Of a DNA stretch of 64,000 nucleotides, positions 41,929 through 51,099 are shown piece by piece. The stretch comes from Microbacterium sp. AK009. Its GTDB lineage: Bacteria; Actinomycetota; Actinomycetes; Actinomycetales; Microbacteriaceae. The position numbers and the translations under genes are program-made. The stretch covers positions 343,722-407,721 of the forward strand of contig NZ_JACCCG010000006.1 of NCBI RefSeq assembly GCF_013410955.1, written 5' to 3'. How positions within the stretch are numbered: the stretch's first letter is position 1; each line of letters begins with the position of its first letter. The notes beneath the pieces are model-generated. The model did not search any database. It was not told the DNA's origin and saw only the letters and a program-made list of their open reading frames with translations.

Positions 41929-43985
41929 GGCGCACCGCCGGGAAGGTCGGCCAGGCGCGTGACCCGCTGGAGGGACGGATGCCGCTGGAGCGCCGTCATC
42001 GCACGGGTTAGCGGCGGCGCCGCGAGACCGGTGGACTCCAGCAGAGCGAGGTCGGAGAGGATGTCGGCCGTCGAGCCTGCGGCGCGGATGCGTCCGTCGT
42101 CGACGACGACGACCCGGTCGGCGTGCTCGGCGACGAGTTGCATGTCGTGCGAGACGACGAGGACCGTGGTGCCGGCGGCGTTGAGGTCGGCCAGCAGCGC
42201 GAGGAGCTCGTCGGCGCGGGCGCGATCCTGTCCGAAGGTCGGCTCGTCGAGGGCGAGGACCGGAGCGCCCGTCACGAGCGCCGTCCCGACCGAGAGGCGG
42301 CGCTTCTGTCCGCCCGAGAGGAGGAACGGGTGGGTGGCGGCTTTGCCGGTGAGGCCGAAACGGGCGAGGATCTCGGTCGTCCGCGCGTGCACCTCGGCGT
42401 CGGGGAGGCGCTGGAGGCGCAGCCCGTGCGCGACCTCGTCGAACACGGTGTGGGTGATGAACTGATGCTCGGGGTTCTGGAAGACGAAGCCCACCCGCCG
42501 TGCGAGGGTGCGGATGTCGGTGCGGGCGACATCGGTGCCGCCCACGGTGACGCTGCCCTTCGGGGGACGGATGACGCCGGCGATCGCCTGCAGCAGCGTC
42601 GTCTTGCCGGCGCCGTTGGCGCCGACGATCGCGACGAACTCGCCGGCGGCGATCTCGAGGTTGACGCCGTGAAGGATCTCGGTGCCGCCGCGGCGGATCG
42701 TCAGGTCGCGCACGGTGACCGCCGGGGTGGCGGCGGGGCGCGCGGCGGCGGCGGCGAGCGCGCGGTCGGGGCGCGGAGATTCGGTCGAGACGCGGACGTC
42801 TCGCGCGGGATCGTCCGCGTCTGGGCCGATCGTCCGCTTGTGGAGGGGGGAGGCGGGGTGGAGGGAGGATGCGGGGGCAAGGGCGGATGCGGGGTGTGGG
42901 GAGGACGCGAGGAGGGGCGAGGCGGGGAGGGGCGAGGCGGGGAGGGGGGAGGATGTGGGGGCGGGGGAGGATGCGGGGGCAGGGGCAGATGTGGGGTGTG
43001 GGGACGACGCGGGGAGAGCGAAGGCGGGGGCGGGAGCGGATGCGGCGGCAGGGAGGGACCCGGGGCGAGGCGAGATCGCCGGGGGAGGCGCCGCGTCGAG
43101 TGCGGCGGTGAGTTCGACGGGCGTGAGAGGGAGCGGGTCGAGCGGGTATCCGGCGGCGCGCAGCCGCAGCGCGGCGAGCGTCGACACCGGGAGCCAGACA
43201 CCCATCGCGTGGAGCTCCCCCGCCCGGGTGCGCAGCACGTCATCAGTCGAGCCCTCGGCGAACAGCCGCCCCTCGGCATCGAGGACGACGACCCGATCGA
43301 CGAGGCCGACGGCGGCGTCGAGGTTGTGCTCGACGAGGAGGATCGCGCGGTCGCCGGCCGCGACGATGTCAGCCAGCGCGGCATAGACCTCGTCGATCCC
43401 CCGCGGGTCGAGGTTCGCGGTCGGTTCGTCGAGCACCAGCAGCGGCGAGCCGAGGGCCAGGGCGCACGCGATCGCCAGCCGCTGTCGGCCGCCGCCCGAC
43501 AGCCGGTCGGGGTTCTCGCGGCGCCGTTCCCAGAGCCCCACGCGGCGAAGCGCCGCTTCGGCGCGCCCCAGCACCTCGCCGACCGGGAGGCGCAGATTCT
43601 CGGGGCCGAACGCGACCTCGTCGAGGAGTGTGCCGGTGACGAGCTGGGCGTCGGGGTCCTGGAAGACCATGCCGACGCGGGTGCTGAGGGTCGACACCGG
43701 CGTGCATCGGACGTCGAGGCCGTCGACCTCGAGGCTGCCGACGACGGCGGCGGGGATCGCCTGCGGGATGAGCCCGTTCAGCGCCAGCGTCAACGTCGAC
43801 TTGCCCGAACCACTGGGCCCGAGAAGCAGCACCACCTCGCCCGGTGCGACGTCGAGCGTCGCGGCGGCGGGGGTCGCCGCATCCGATCCCTCATGGGTGA
43901 TCGCGACGTCCCGCGCGCGGAGGAGGCGCGGGGCGTCGTCCCGCGCCGTGCGCGGGGCGGCGTGGTCGCGGGGATGGGCGGGCAT
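41925..43985 (-). CDS. ecfA: Fused ECF ATPases (EcfA1-EcfA2) with repetitive linker
   Basis: This 686-residue protein joins two complete ABC domains. Domain 1 has Walker A GPSGSGKST at 56-64, signature LSGGGRQRL and Walker B LLVLDEPTANLD. Domain 2 has Walker A GANGAGKTT at 455-463, LSGGQKRRLSVG and VLALDEPTFGQD. Separate EcfA1 and EcfA2 genes are usual, so this is a tandem fusion seen in Actinobacteria. A Pro/Ser/Ala-rich linker at residues 300-382 joins them, made of short repeats (PASSPHP, APAPASS). Start ATG at 43985 gives MPAHPRDHAAPRTARDD. The longer upstream frame is not supported. It energises EcfT and S. Confidence 0.92.
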   Translation of the reverse strand: MPAHPRDHAAPRTARDDAPRLLRARDVAITHEGSDAATPAAATLDVAPGEVVLLLGPSGSGKSTLTLALNGLIPQAIPAAVVGSLEVDGLDVRCTPVSTLSTRVGMVFQDPDAQLVTGTLLDEVAFGPENLRLPVGEVLGRAEAALRRVGLWERRRENPDRLSGGGRQRLAIACALALGSPLLVLDEPTANLDPRGIDEVYAALADIVAAGDRAILLVEHNLDAAVGLVDRVVVLDAEGRLFAEGSTDDVLRTRAGELHAMGVWLPVSTLAALRLRAAGYPLDPLPLTPVELTAALDAAPPPAISPRPGSLPAAASAPAPAFALPASSPHPTSAPAPASSPAPTSSPLPASPLPASPLLASSPHPASALAPASSLHPASPLHKRTIGPDADDPARDVRVSTESPRPDRALAAAAARPAATPAVTVRDLTIRRGGTEILHGVNLEIAAGEFVAIVGANGAGKTTLLQAIAGVIRPPKGSVTVGGTDVARTDIRTLARRVGFVFQNPEHQFITHTVFDEVAHGLRLQRLPDAEVHARTTEILARFGLTGKAATHPFLLSGGQKRRLSVGTALVTGAPVLALDEPTFGQDRARADELLALLADLNAAGTTVLVVSHDMQLVAEHADRVVVVDDGRIRAAGSTADILSDLALLESTGLAAPPLTRAMTALQRHPSLQRVTRLADLPGGAP
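42840..43088 (-). repeat. Minisatellite encoding the Pro/Ser/Ala linker of the ECF ATPase fusion
   Basis: On the plus strand this 249-bp stretch is dominated by GGGGAGG, GAGGCGGGG and GATGCGGGGG words in tandem. It encodes about 80 linker residues and keeps frame. Purine asymmetry on the plus strand is extreme. Slippage would change linker length without breaking either ATPase. Confidence 0.8.
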
Positions 43986-44163
43986 GGGTCCTCGATGGCT
44001 CGGTACCCCCAACTTAGCCTGCCCTAACCTCACCCGACCCGCCGGTGTCTCGACGCCGCGCGAAGGCGCGCGCCTGGTCGACCCGGCGCGCCGGCGCGTC
44101 GGCCCGTCCCGGCCCGCCGCGGCAGCAGCGCCCCGCCGCGCCGGGTCGGCGGCGCCGCGCCGC

Positions 44164-44249
44164 GTCCCGAACTCCTGCACTTTCGACGCCACCCCGCGCA
44201 GAACCGCCGGTTTCGCGCCGCGCGCGCCGGAACTGCAGGAGTTGGGGAC
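44164..44249. repeat. Long imperfect hairpin in the ecfA-dac divergent gap (element D)
   Basis: GTCCCGAACTCCTGCA (44164-44179) pairs with TGCAGGAGTTGGGGAC (44234-44249) with one mismatch. Inner bases TTTCG-CGC pair with GCG-CGgAA. Arms reach about 26 nt around an AACCGCCGGTT centre. Unlike elements A, B, C and E it has no doubled hexamer, so its relation to them is unclear. It lies between the divergent ecfA and carboxypeptidase genes. Confidence 0.65.
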
Positions 44250-44356
44250 GCTCGACGGCCGGAGAACCGATTCGAGACGCCCGACAGCCGGAGAGCCGAC
44301 CGGGACTCGCGCTTTCCCGCGCGAACGGGTAAGCATGAGGAGCCGAAGGGGGAACG

Positions 44357-45712
44357 GTGACGACGGAGCTGGGCGAGCGGGGCGACTTCGCCGACTTCGA
44401 CGCGCTCATGCACGACGCCGCGCGGGCGCCCGAGGGGCTGGCCGACGTCGATCCTCGGCGCCGGCGACGGCGGCGGTGGATCGGGTGGACGATCGCCGCG
44501 GTGATCCTCGCCCTCGTGGTCGGCACGCCGTCCGCGTACGTGACCTGGGCGCTGACCGCGCCGCTTCCCACCCCCGAGGCCACGTTCACCGAGCCGGCCG
44601 TCACGGTGCCCGCAGCCGCGGCGCTGACGCTCCCCGCCCAGGGCTCCTCGGCGATCAGCGTCGCCGGCGCCGACGAGTACCTCGGCGCCGAAGCGGCCGG
44701 CATCTGGGCGACGTCCGGCCCGCAGGACCCGGCGCCGATGGCGAGCATTACCAAGCTCATCACCGCCCTCGTCGTGCTCGACGCCCACCCGCTCACAGGC
44801 CCGGAGGATCAGGGGCCGACGCTCTGGTTCGACGACGCCGACGAGGATCTCTACGACGCGTACTACGTGCAGGACGTCACGATCGCGCGCATGCCGGCCG
44901 GCAGCTCGATGAGCCTCCGCGGCGCCCTCGCGACGATGCTCATCCCGTCGGCCAGCAACTACGCAGACGTGATCTCGACGTGGGCCTTCGGCTCGCGCAG
45001 CAGCTTCGTCTCGGCCGCCCGCACCTGGCTCGACGCGCACGGCCTCGCGGGCACGACCGTGGTCGACCCGACCGGCATCAGCTCCCGGAATACGAGCACA
45101 CCCGCCGACCTCATCGCGCTCGGGAGGATCGCGGCGGCGAACCCCGACATCGTCGCGATCGTCGGCACCCGCTCGGCCACGATCGGCAGCGCCGGCACGG
45201 TGCACAACACCAACGGCCTCCTCGGCACGGCCGGCGTCACGGGCATGAAGACCGGCAATCTCGGCGCCGGCACGTTCGCCTTCCTCTACACCTCACGGCT
45301 CGACGTCGGCGTCGGCACGCCCCTCACCGTCATCGGCGTGATGCTCGGCGGCGAATCCCGCGACGCGGTCAACGGCGACGTGCTGCGGTTGCTCGGCAGC
45401 ATCCAGCAGGGCTTCCACGACGTGCCCCTCGTAACAGCCGGACAGGATGTCGGGGAGTACACGACCGTCTGGGGTGCCCAGGCGCGCATGGCGGTCGCGT
45501 CGGGTGCCGACATCCGCACCTGGTCGGACACCCCGATCACGGTGACCTCCGACATCCGCGTGCCTGAGACGTACGAAGACGGCGAGGTGATCGGTTCGAT
45601 CACGTGGACGGCGGGGCCGCGCACCGCGAGCGTCGACGTGGTGATCGAGGGCGACATCGAACCGCCCACCGAGTGGTGGCGGCTGACTCACCCCTCCGAG
45701 CTGGGCGGCTGA
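44357..45712 (+). CDS. D-alanyl-D-alanine carboxypeptidase (PBP5-like, S11 family)
   Basis: This 451-residue penicillin-binding enzyme anchored by a single TM (about 41-62) cleaves terminal D-Ala from peptidoglycan. The active serine is S130 in SITK with K133. The third motif KTG is K298 in GMKTGNLG. The second motif, normally SxN, reads PSASNYAD: S198-A-S200, then N201, so the Asn is shifted by one residue. This may be tolerated or may alter activity. The N-terminus is cytoplasmic with a poly-Arg stretch. The start is GTG at 44357. It lies inside the ECF locus in the opposite orientation, overlapping the S-component stop by 25 bp. Confidence 0.88.
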   Translation: MTTELGERGDFADFDALMHDAARAPEGLADVDPRRRRRRRWIGWTIAAVILALVVGTPSAYVTWALTAPLPTPEATFTEPAVTVPAAAALTLPAQGSSAISVAGADEYLGAEAAGIWATSGPQDPAPMASITKLITALVVLDAHPLTGPEDQGPTLWFDDADEDLYDAYYVQDVTIARMPAGSSMSLRGALATMLIPSASNYADVISTWAFGSRSSFVSAARTWLDAHGLAGTTVVDPTGISSRNTSTPADLIALGRIAAANPDIVAIVGTRSATIGSAGTVHNTNGLLGTAGVTGMKTGNLGAGTFAFLYTSRLDVGVGTPLTVIGVMLGGESRDAVNGDVLRLLGSIQQGFHDVPLVTAGQDVGEYTTVWGAQARMAVASGADIRTWSDTPITVTSDIRVPETYEDGEVIGSITWTAGPRTASVDVVIEGDIEPPTEWWRLTHPSELGG

Positions 45713-46257
45713 GAAACCTGCGGGCGGACGCCCGCCCGCCGCAGCGCGCCACCGATGCCGAGCCCGACCGCGGTCCAGGCGATCGGACCGGCGACGAAGA
45801 GCGCGACGTAGACGACCTGCTGCCACTCGCGGAACTGCGTCACGTCGGCGGCGAACCAGATCGCCGCGCCGATGACGACACCCACGACGACGGCCGACAC
45901 GAAGAAGCGCCACGCCTCCCATCGGCGGTACCGGGTGAGGGCGGCGACGCCCTCCTGCAGCAGGCCGATGAGGATCGCCGTGCCGATGTAGCGCCCGATC
46001 CACACCGGCACCACTGCGCTCGCCACGAGCGCCGCGATGAGGTGCGTGAGCAGCGCGACCCAGGGCTGGCGCAGCAGCTCCTGCGCGATCACCCCGGGAA
46101 GGACATGGATGCCGAGGACGAGGCCGTACAGGATCGGCCAGGTGGCCACGATCACGCCGCTCAGAGCTCCCGCGCCCGCCTGCAGCGCACCCGTCGCCAC
46201 GCCGATCGCCGCGCACGTCAAAAGCACGCGGGTCGTCAGGGGCGCGGTTCGGGCCAC
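45688..46257 (-). CDS. ECF transporter S component, YkoE/ThiW-like
   Basis: This 189-residue membrane protein has about six hydrophobic segments, and SGVIVATWPILYGLVLGIHVLPG and LTHLIAALVASAVVPVW resemble YkoE-type substrate-binding subunits for thiamine precursors. It is separated from ecfT-ecfA by the carboxypeptidase gene running the other way, so it is encoded apart from its likely partners but in the same orientation. GTG at 46257 is the likely start. No TPP riboswitch could be found in the 142-bp leader. The substrate is an inference only. Confidence 0.7.
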   Translation of the reverse strand: MARTAPLTTRVLLTCAAIGVATGALQAGAGALSGVIVATWPILYGLVLGIHVLPGVIAQELLRQPWVALLTHLIAALVASAVVPVWIGRYIGTAILIGLLQEGVAALTRYRRWEAWRFFVSAVVVGVVIGAAIWFAADVTQFREWQQVVYVALFVAGPIAWTAVGLGIGGALRRAGVRPQVSQPPSSEG

Positions 46258-46399
46258 CCCTCCAGCGTAAAGCGGATCTCATCGAGTTCTCATCTGGAAT
46301 ACGTTCTCTGAGTTTCCGCTGTGAGTTACGTTAGCCCGACGTGCGCGCCGCAGATGCCGCGCACACCTCGCTCTACACCATCCTCGTTGGGAGCCTTCT

Positions 46400-49300
46400 A
46401 TGGGTCGATCCTCCGTGCGAGCAGCCGCGGTCGTCACACTCGCCGCCCTGTTCACCGGGTCCGCAGCAACCGGCGCCTATGCCGCGACACCCGTGGAGGA
46501 GGTGACACCCCCCACCCCCATCGATTCCCCCACCGGCTCGTACATCGTGCTGCTCGAGGAAGAGCCCGTCGCGACGTACGAGGGCGGCGAGGCAGGCCTC
46601 GCGCCCACCAAGCCCGACGAGGGACAGAAGCTCGACCCGCAGTCGCAGGCCGTCGAGGAGTACTCGACCTTCCTCGCCGAGAGGCAGCAGGATGTCGCGG
46701 CCGAGACCGGCGTCGACCCTGCGGCCACCTACCAGCTGACCCTCAACGGCTTCAGCGCGAAGATGTCGCCCGAGCAGGCGGCGAAGGTCGCCGGCACGGA
46801 CGGCGTCATCGGGGTCTACCCCGACGAGATCCGCCACCCCGACGCCGTTCCCTCGACCGAGTTCCTCGGTCTCGAGGGCGCCGGGGGCGTCTGGGAGCAG
46901 GTCGGCGGTGTGGATGCCGCGGGTGAGGGTGTCGTCGTCGGTGTCATCGACACCGGCATCGCCCCCGAGAACCCCTCGTTCGCCGGCGCTCCGCTCGGTA
47001 CGACCCCGGGCACGGGAGAGCCGTACCTCGAGGGCAACGAGGTCGTCTTCGACAAGGCCGACGGCACGCAGTTCCGCGCGGAGCGGGTGACCGGCGACGC
47101 CTGGGACGAGTCGGCGTACTCCACCAAGCTCATCGGTGCGCGCCACTTCGGTGACGGCGCCGCCGCCGCCGGCTTCACGTTCGAGGCGGAGTTCGTCTCG
47201 CCGCGCGACAACGACGGCCACGGCTCGCACACCGCCGGCACCGCCGCCGGCAACGACCAGGTCGCCGCGTCGATCGAGGGCATCGACCTCGGTGCGATCT
47301 CGGGTGTCGCCCCCGCCGCGAAGGTCTCGGCCTACAAGGCGTGCTGGGCGGGTCCCGATCCGCTCGTCACCACCGACGACATCTGCGCCCTGAGCGACCT
47401 GCTCGACGCGATCGACACCGCGGTGGCCGACGGCGTCGACGTCATCAACTATTCGATCGGCGGCGGCGCAGCATCCTCCACCTGGCAGCCGGACGACATC
47501 TCGTTCTTCAATGCCGCCATCGCGGGTGTGTTCGTGTCGGTGAGCGCCGGCAACAGCGGCCCCGACGCCTCGACCGCCGACCACGCCTCGCCCTGGTACG
47601 CCACGGTCGCCGCGTCGACGATCCCCACCTGGGAGGGCAGCGTCCAGCTGCCGAACGGCTTCCTCGAAGCGGGTGCCTCGGTCACCGTGCAGGAGGGCGA
47701 GGAGGTCACCGGTCCGGTCGTGTACGCCGGTGACATCCCGGCCGCAGGAGCGAACGCCGCTGACGCAGCGCTGTGCTTCCTCGACACCGTCGACCCCGCG
47801 CAGGCAGCGGGCAAGATCGTCGTCTGCGACCGCGGAGTGAACGCACGCGTCGAGAAGTCGCAGGAGGTCGCCGCCGCAGGCGGGACCGGCATGATCCTCG
47901 TGAACGTCACCCCCGGGTCGCTCGACAACGACTTCCACTCGGTGCCGACCGTGCACCTGGACGCCGCCGCGCGCCCCGCGCTGCTGGATTACGTCCAGAA
48001 CACCGTCGACCCGACGGCGACCCTCATCGGCGGCAACATCACCGGCAACGAGACGCCGGTGCCGCAGGTGGCGGGCTTCTCCAGCCGCGGCCCCATGCTC
48101 GCCGACGGCAGCGATGTGCTGAAGCCCGACATCGCCGCGCCCGGTGTGGCGATCCTCGCGGCGGTCCAGAACGACGCCGACGGCAACCCCGCCTACGGCG
48201 TGCTCTCGGGCACCTCGATGGCAGCACCGCACATCGCCGGTCTCGGCGCGCTGTACCTCAGCGAGAACCCGCTGGCCACGCCCGACGAGGTGAAGTCGGC
48301 GATGATGACCACCGCCTACGACACCGTGAACGCCGACGGGACCGCCAACACCGACCCGTTCGCGCAGGGAGCCGGTCAGGTCGATGCACGACGCTTCCTC
48401 GACCCGGGCCTGCTCTACCTCAACGGCCCGGCCGATTGGGCGGCGTTCGTCGAGGGCGTGGGGAACTCCGACTTCGAGGGTGTCGAGCCCATCGACGGAA
48501 GCGACCTGAACCTGGCCTCGATCGCGATCGGCACGCTCTCCAGCGAGCAGACCGTGACCCGCACCCTCACCGCGACGCGCCCCGGCACGTACACGGTGGA
48601 GGCGTCGATCCCCGGCGTGAACGTCTCGGTCGAGCCGTCGACGCTCACCTTCGGGGCGGCCGGCGAAAGCCAGTCGTTCTCGGTGACGATCTCCAACGCC
48701 TCGGCTCCGGTCGAGCAGTGGGCGACCGGCTTCCTCACCTGGACCGGTGGCGACGGCACCACGGCGCGCTCGCCGCTCGCGGTCCAGCCCGTGACGGCGG
48801 ATGCTCCGGCGACCGCGTCGGGAGAAGGGATCACCGGCAGCACGGATGTGACCATCACGCCCGGTGTGACCGGCGACCTGGCGCTGAACCTCTCGGGCCT
48901 GGCCCCGGTGAGCCTGCTCACCGACCCGGCGAACCCCGTCGACGGACACACCGGAAACGAGAACTCCGGTGACGCGAACGGCGACGTCGCGTGGATCGTC
49001 GACGTGGCCGAGGGTGCAACGCTCGCGCAGTGGAAGCTCGACTCGTCGGATGACGAGGGCAGCGACCTCGACCTGTTCGTGTACCGCGTCGTCGCTCCGG
49101 ACGACCTCCGCTACTACGAGTCGTGGACGTCGGCGACGGCCTCGGCCGATGAGCAGGTGAGCCTGGACAACCCCGAGGCGGGGACCTACCTCGTCGTCGC
49201 GAACCTCTACTCGGTGACCGGTCCGCTGACCTGGGACCTCACGTCGGCGGTCGTCACCCCCGGTGGCGCGGGGTCGTTCACCGCGACGCCGAACCCGGTC

Positions 49301-49984
49301 CCGGTGCAGCAGGGCGTGCCCGCGACCTACACGGTGTCGTGGTCGGGCCTGGAGCCCGGCACCCGCTACCTCGGCGTCGTCGGCTACGGCGACTCGGCGG
49401 TGCGGACGGTCGTCGAGGTCGACCCGGGCGCTGCGGCTCCGGTCGCGGTCGAGGCGCCGTCGATCAGCGGAACCCCGAAGATCGGACGCACCCTCACCGC
49501 CGACCCCGGCACGTGGGACCCGGCCGACGTGACGGTCGCCTACCAGTGGCTGCGCAACGGTGAGCCGATCGAGGGCGCGACCTCCGACCGATACCGCGTG
49601 ACCCGTGACGATCAGGGTGCTGCCCTGTCGGTGCGCGTCACCGCGACGGCCGAGGGGAACATCAACCCTGGCACCGCGACGAGCGCCGAGGTGTTCGTCA
49701 AGGTGAACTCCGACACGCGGGTGAGCCTCAACCGCTACGTCGGGTCGAGCTCGCAGGAGTTCGTCGCCACCGTCAAGGTCTCGGCCCAGGGTGGCGTGGT
49801 CCCCGAGGGTGAGGTGACCCTCTTCGTGGATGCGAAGAAGTACACCGGCACCCTGGTGAACGGCGAGGTCGCCTTCCCGCTGCCCAAGCAGAGCCGCGGC
49901 GTGCACGTCGTGGTCGCGCAGTACGGCGGCAGCGACACGGTCGAGAAGTCGACGGGGCTCTCCGGGTTCCTCGTGCTTCGCTGA
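46400..49984 (+). CDS. Secreted subtilisin-like serine protease with PA and C-terminal Ig-like domains
   Basis: This is a 1194-residue secreted S8 peptidase. The signal peptide is residues 1-29 (ending GAYAATP), then an I9-type propeptide to about 160. The catalytic triad is D184 (GVIDTGIAPE), H274 (DGHGSHTAG) and S606 (SGTSMAAPH), with the oxyanion N385. A protease-associated domain (about 440-540) is inserted between His and Ser. Fn3/Ig-like repeats follow. One of these (GRTLTADPGTWDPADVTVAY) is the Ig-like fold common in surface proteins. No LPXTG anchor is seen at the C-terminus (GLSGFLVLR). It likely digests extracellular protein. Start ATG at 46400 gives a standard signal peptide. Confidence 0.93.
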   Translation: MGRSSVRAAAVVTLAALFTGSAATGAYAATPVEEVTPPTPIDSPTGSYIVLLEEEPVATYEGGEAGLAPTKPDEGQKLDPQSQAVEEYSTFLAERQQDVAAETGVDPAATYQLTLNGFSAKMSPEQAAKVAGTDGVIGVYPDEIRHPDAVPSTEFLGLEGAGGVWEQVGGVDAAGEGVVVGVIDTGIAPENPSFAGAPLGTTPGTGEPYLEGNEVVFDKADGTQFRAERVTGDAWDESAYSTKLIGARHFGDGAAAAGFTFEAEFVSPRDNDGHGSHTAGTAAGNDQVAASIEGIDLGAISGVAPAAKVSAYKACWAGPDPLVTTDDICALSDLLDAIDTAVADGVDVINYSIGGGAASSTWQPDDISFFNAAIAGVFVSVSAGNSGPDASTADHASPWYATVAASTIPTWEGSVQLPNGFLEAGASVTVQEGEEVTGPVVYAGDIPAAGANAADAALCFLDTVDPAQAAGKIVVCDRGVNARVEKSQEVAAAGGTGMILVNVTPGSLDNDFHSVPTVHLDAAARPALLDYVQNTVDPTATLIGGNITGNETPVPQVAGFSSRGPMLADGSDVLKPDIAAPGVAILAAVQNDADGNPAYGVLSGTSMAAPHIAGLGALYLSENPLATPDEVKSAMMTTAYDTVNADGTANTDPFAQGAGQVDARRFLDPGLLYLNGPADWAAFVEGVGNSDFEGVEPIDGSDLNLASIAIGTLSSEQTVTRTLTATRPGTYTVEASIPGVNVSVEPSTLTFGAAGESQSFSVTISNASAPVEQWATGFLTWTGGDGTTARSPLAVQPVTADAPATASGEGITGSTDVTITPGVTGDLALNLSGLAPVSLLTDPANPVDGHTGNENSGDANGDVAWIVDVAEGATLAQWKLDSSDDEGSDLDLFVYRVVAPDDLRYYESWTSATASADEQVSLDNPEAGTYLVVANLYSVTGPLTWDLTSAVVTPGGAGSFTATPNPVPVQQGVPATYTVSWSGLEPGTRYLGVVGYGDSAVRTVVEVDPGAAAPVAVEAPSISGTPKIGRTLTADPGTWDPADVTVAYQWLRNGEPIEGATSDRYRVTRDDQGAALSVRVTATAEGNINPGTATSAEVFVKVNSDTRVSLNRYVGSSSQEFVATVKVSAQGGVVPEGEVTLFVDAKKYTGTLVNGEVAFPLPKQSRGVHVVVAQYGGSDTVEKSTGLSGFLVLR

Positions 49985-50000
49985 CGCGGCGCTGAACGCG

Positions 50001-50032
50001 AGCGGCGTCCGGGCTTCGGCTCGGGCGCCGCT
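50001..50032. terminator. UUCG-tetraloop terminator between convergent genes
   Basis: A continuous 14-bp stem from AGCGGCG...GC (50001-50014) to GC...CGCCGCT (50019-50032), with two wobbles, closes the TTCG tetraloop with a C-G pair. It stands 17 bp after the protease stop and 15 bp from the pirin stop, so it can terminate transcripts from either side. Confidence 0.85.
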
Positions 50033-50046
50033 GGCGTGTTCGGGTG

Positions 50047-51099
50047 CTAGACCCGGCGGCGCCGGCGCGTGAGACGCACAGCCGGAAGCGGCGGAGCCGG
50101 GATCCACTCGTCGCCGTGGTCGATCACCCGACCGAAGCGCTCGCCGCGTGCCTGCCAGGCCTCGCGCGCCGCCACGACCTCCTCGTGCGAGCGGCCGACG
50201 AAGTTCCACCACATGACGATCTCGTCTTCGAACGGCTCGCCTCCGAGGAGGAAGACGGTGGCGTCATCCGCGCTCGACAGCTCCACCTCGTTCCGGTGGG
50301 TTCCGAGATACAGCAGGTGGCGGTTGTCGACGGATGCCGCAGGGCGCGGGTCGCCGGATGCCGCAGCGCGGCCGTCCGACTCATCGACCACGTCGAGCAC
50401 GTCGACCACTCCGGTCAGACCGAGGACGGCATGCTCCCACTCCGGCCGCAGCGGCACGCGGACCCGCGACCCGGCGGGGATGCGGATCTCGGCGCCGACG
50501 ATGGGCGTGAAGGCGCTCGCCGGCGACGTCACGCCGCCGAGGCTCCCCATCACGACGGTCGCCTCGCCGTCGGCACCGGCCGCCGCCTCCAGACGAAGGG
50601 TCGGCAGCGCCTCATGCCGCTCGAAGTCGGGTGCGCCGTTCCGGCGTGAATCGGGGAGCGCGACCCACAGCTGAAGAGCGTCCAGCGCGGTCGGGCCGTC
50701 GCCAAGGGAGTACTCCGAGTGCGAGATCCCCGCCCCGCTCGTCATCAGGTTCAGCGCGCCGCGGCGCACCACGACGTCGCTGCCGACCGAGTCGCGGTGG
50801 CGCACTTCGCCGACGAGTGGCCACGTCACCGTCTGCAGTCCGATGTGCGGGTGGGGCTCGACCCGCATCGTGGTCTCCTGCGGACCGAACCGATCTAGGA
50901 AGCACCATGCTCCGACGAGCGGCAGGTCGCGCTGGGGGAGTGCGCGGTAGACCTCCATCCCTCGCACACCGCCGAGCGGCACCTCGCGCGCCTCGAGCAG
51001 CAGGGCCCGAGGTCCGTCGCACTCCACCGCCGCCGACAGCTCGGCGGAGGCGTCCAGCCCTCCGGCTGTCCCCTGAACCGGCGCGTCGAGGCGTGTCAT
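50047..51099 (-). CDS. Pirin family protein
   Basis: This 350-residue bicupin has the pirin signatures WCFLDRFGPQETTMRVEPHPHIGLQTVTW and MTSGAGISHSEYS. The His-x-His metal motif is PHPHIG, with further iron ligands expected in RHRDS. Some pirins act as quercetin dioxygenases; here the role is unknown. ATG at 51099 (MTRLDAPVQGT) overlaps the acetyltransferase stop by 4 bp. The longer frame is an extension into the neighbour. The C-terminal half contains the second cupin. It converges on the protease gene at the UUCG terminator. Confidence 0.92.
   Translation of the reverse strand: MTRLDAPVQGTAGGLDASAELSAAVECDGPRALLLEAREVPLGGVRGMEVYRALPQRDLPLVGAWCFLDRFGPQETTMRVEPHPHIGLQTVTWPLVGEVRHRDSVGSDVVVRRGALNLMTSGAGISHSEYSLGDGPTALDALQLWVALPDSRRNGAPDFERHEALPTLRLEAAAGADGEATVVMGSLGGVTSPASAFTPIVGAEIRIPAGSRVRVPLRPEWEHAVLGLTGVVDVLDVVDESDGRAAASGDPRPAASVDNRHLLYLGTHRNEVELSSADDATVFLLGGEPFEDEIVMWWNFVGRSHEEVVAAREAWQARGERFGRVIDHGDEWIPAPPLPAVRLTRRRRRV

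Noticed and set aside
46258..46399. TPP riboswitch upstream of the thiamine-like ECF S component
   Set aside because: No THI-box core such as CTGAGA plus ACCTGA could be found on the relevant strand.
46373..50212. 1279-codon open frame on the minus strand opposite the protease
   Set aside because: It has no domain, is full of Arg, Gly, Asp and Val in shadow-type composition, and exactly mirrors a well-supported S8 protease with its triad. High-GC DNA gives long antisense frames.
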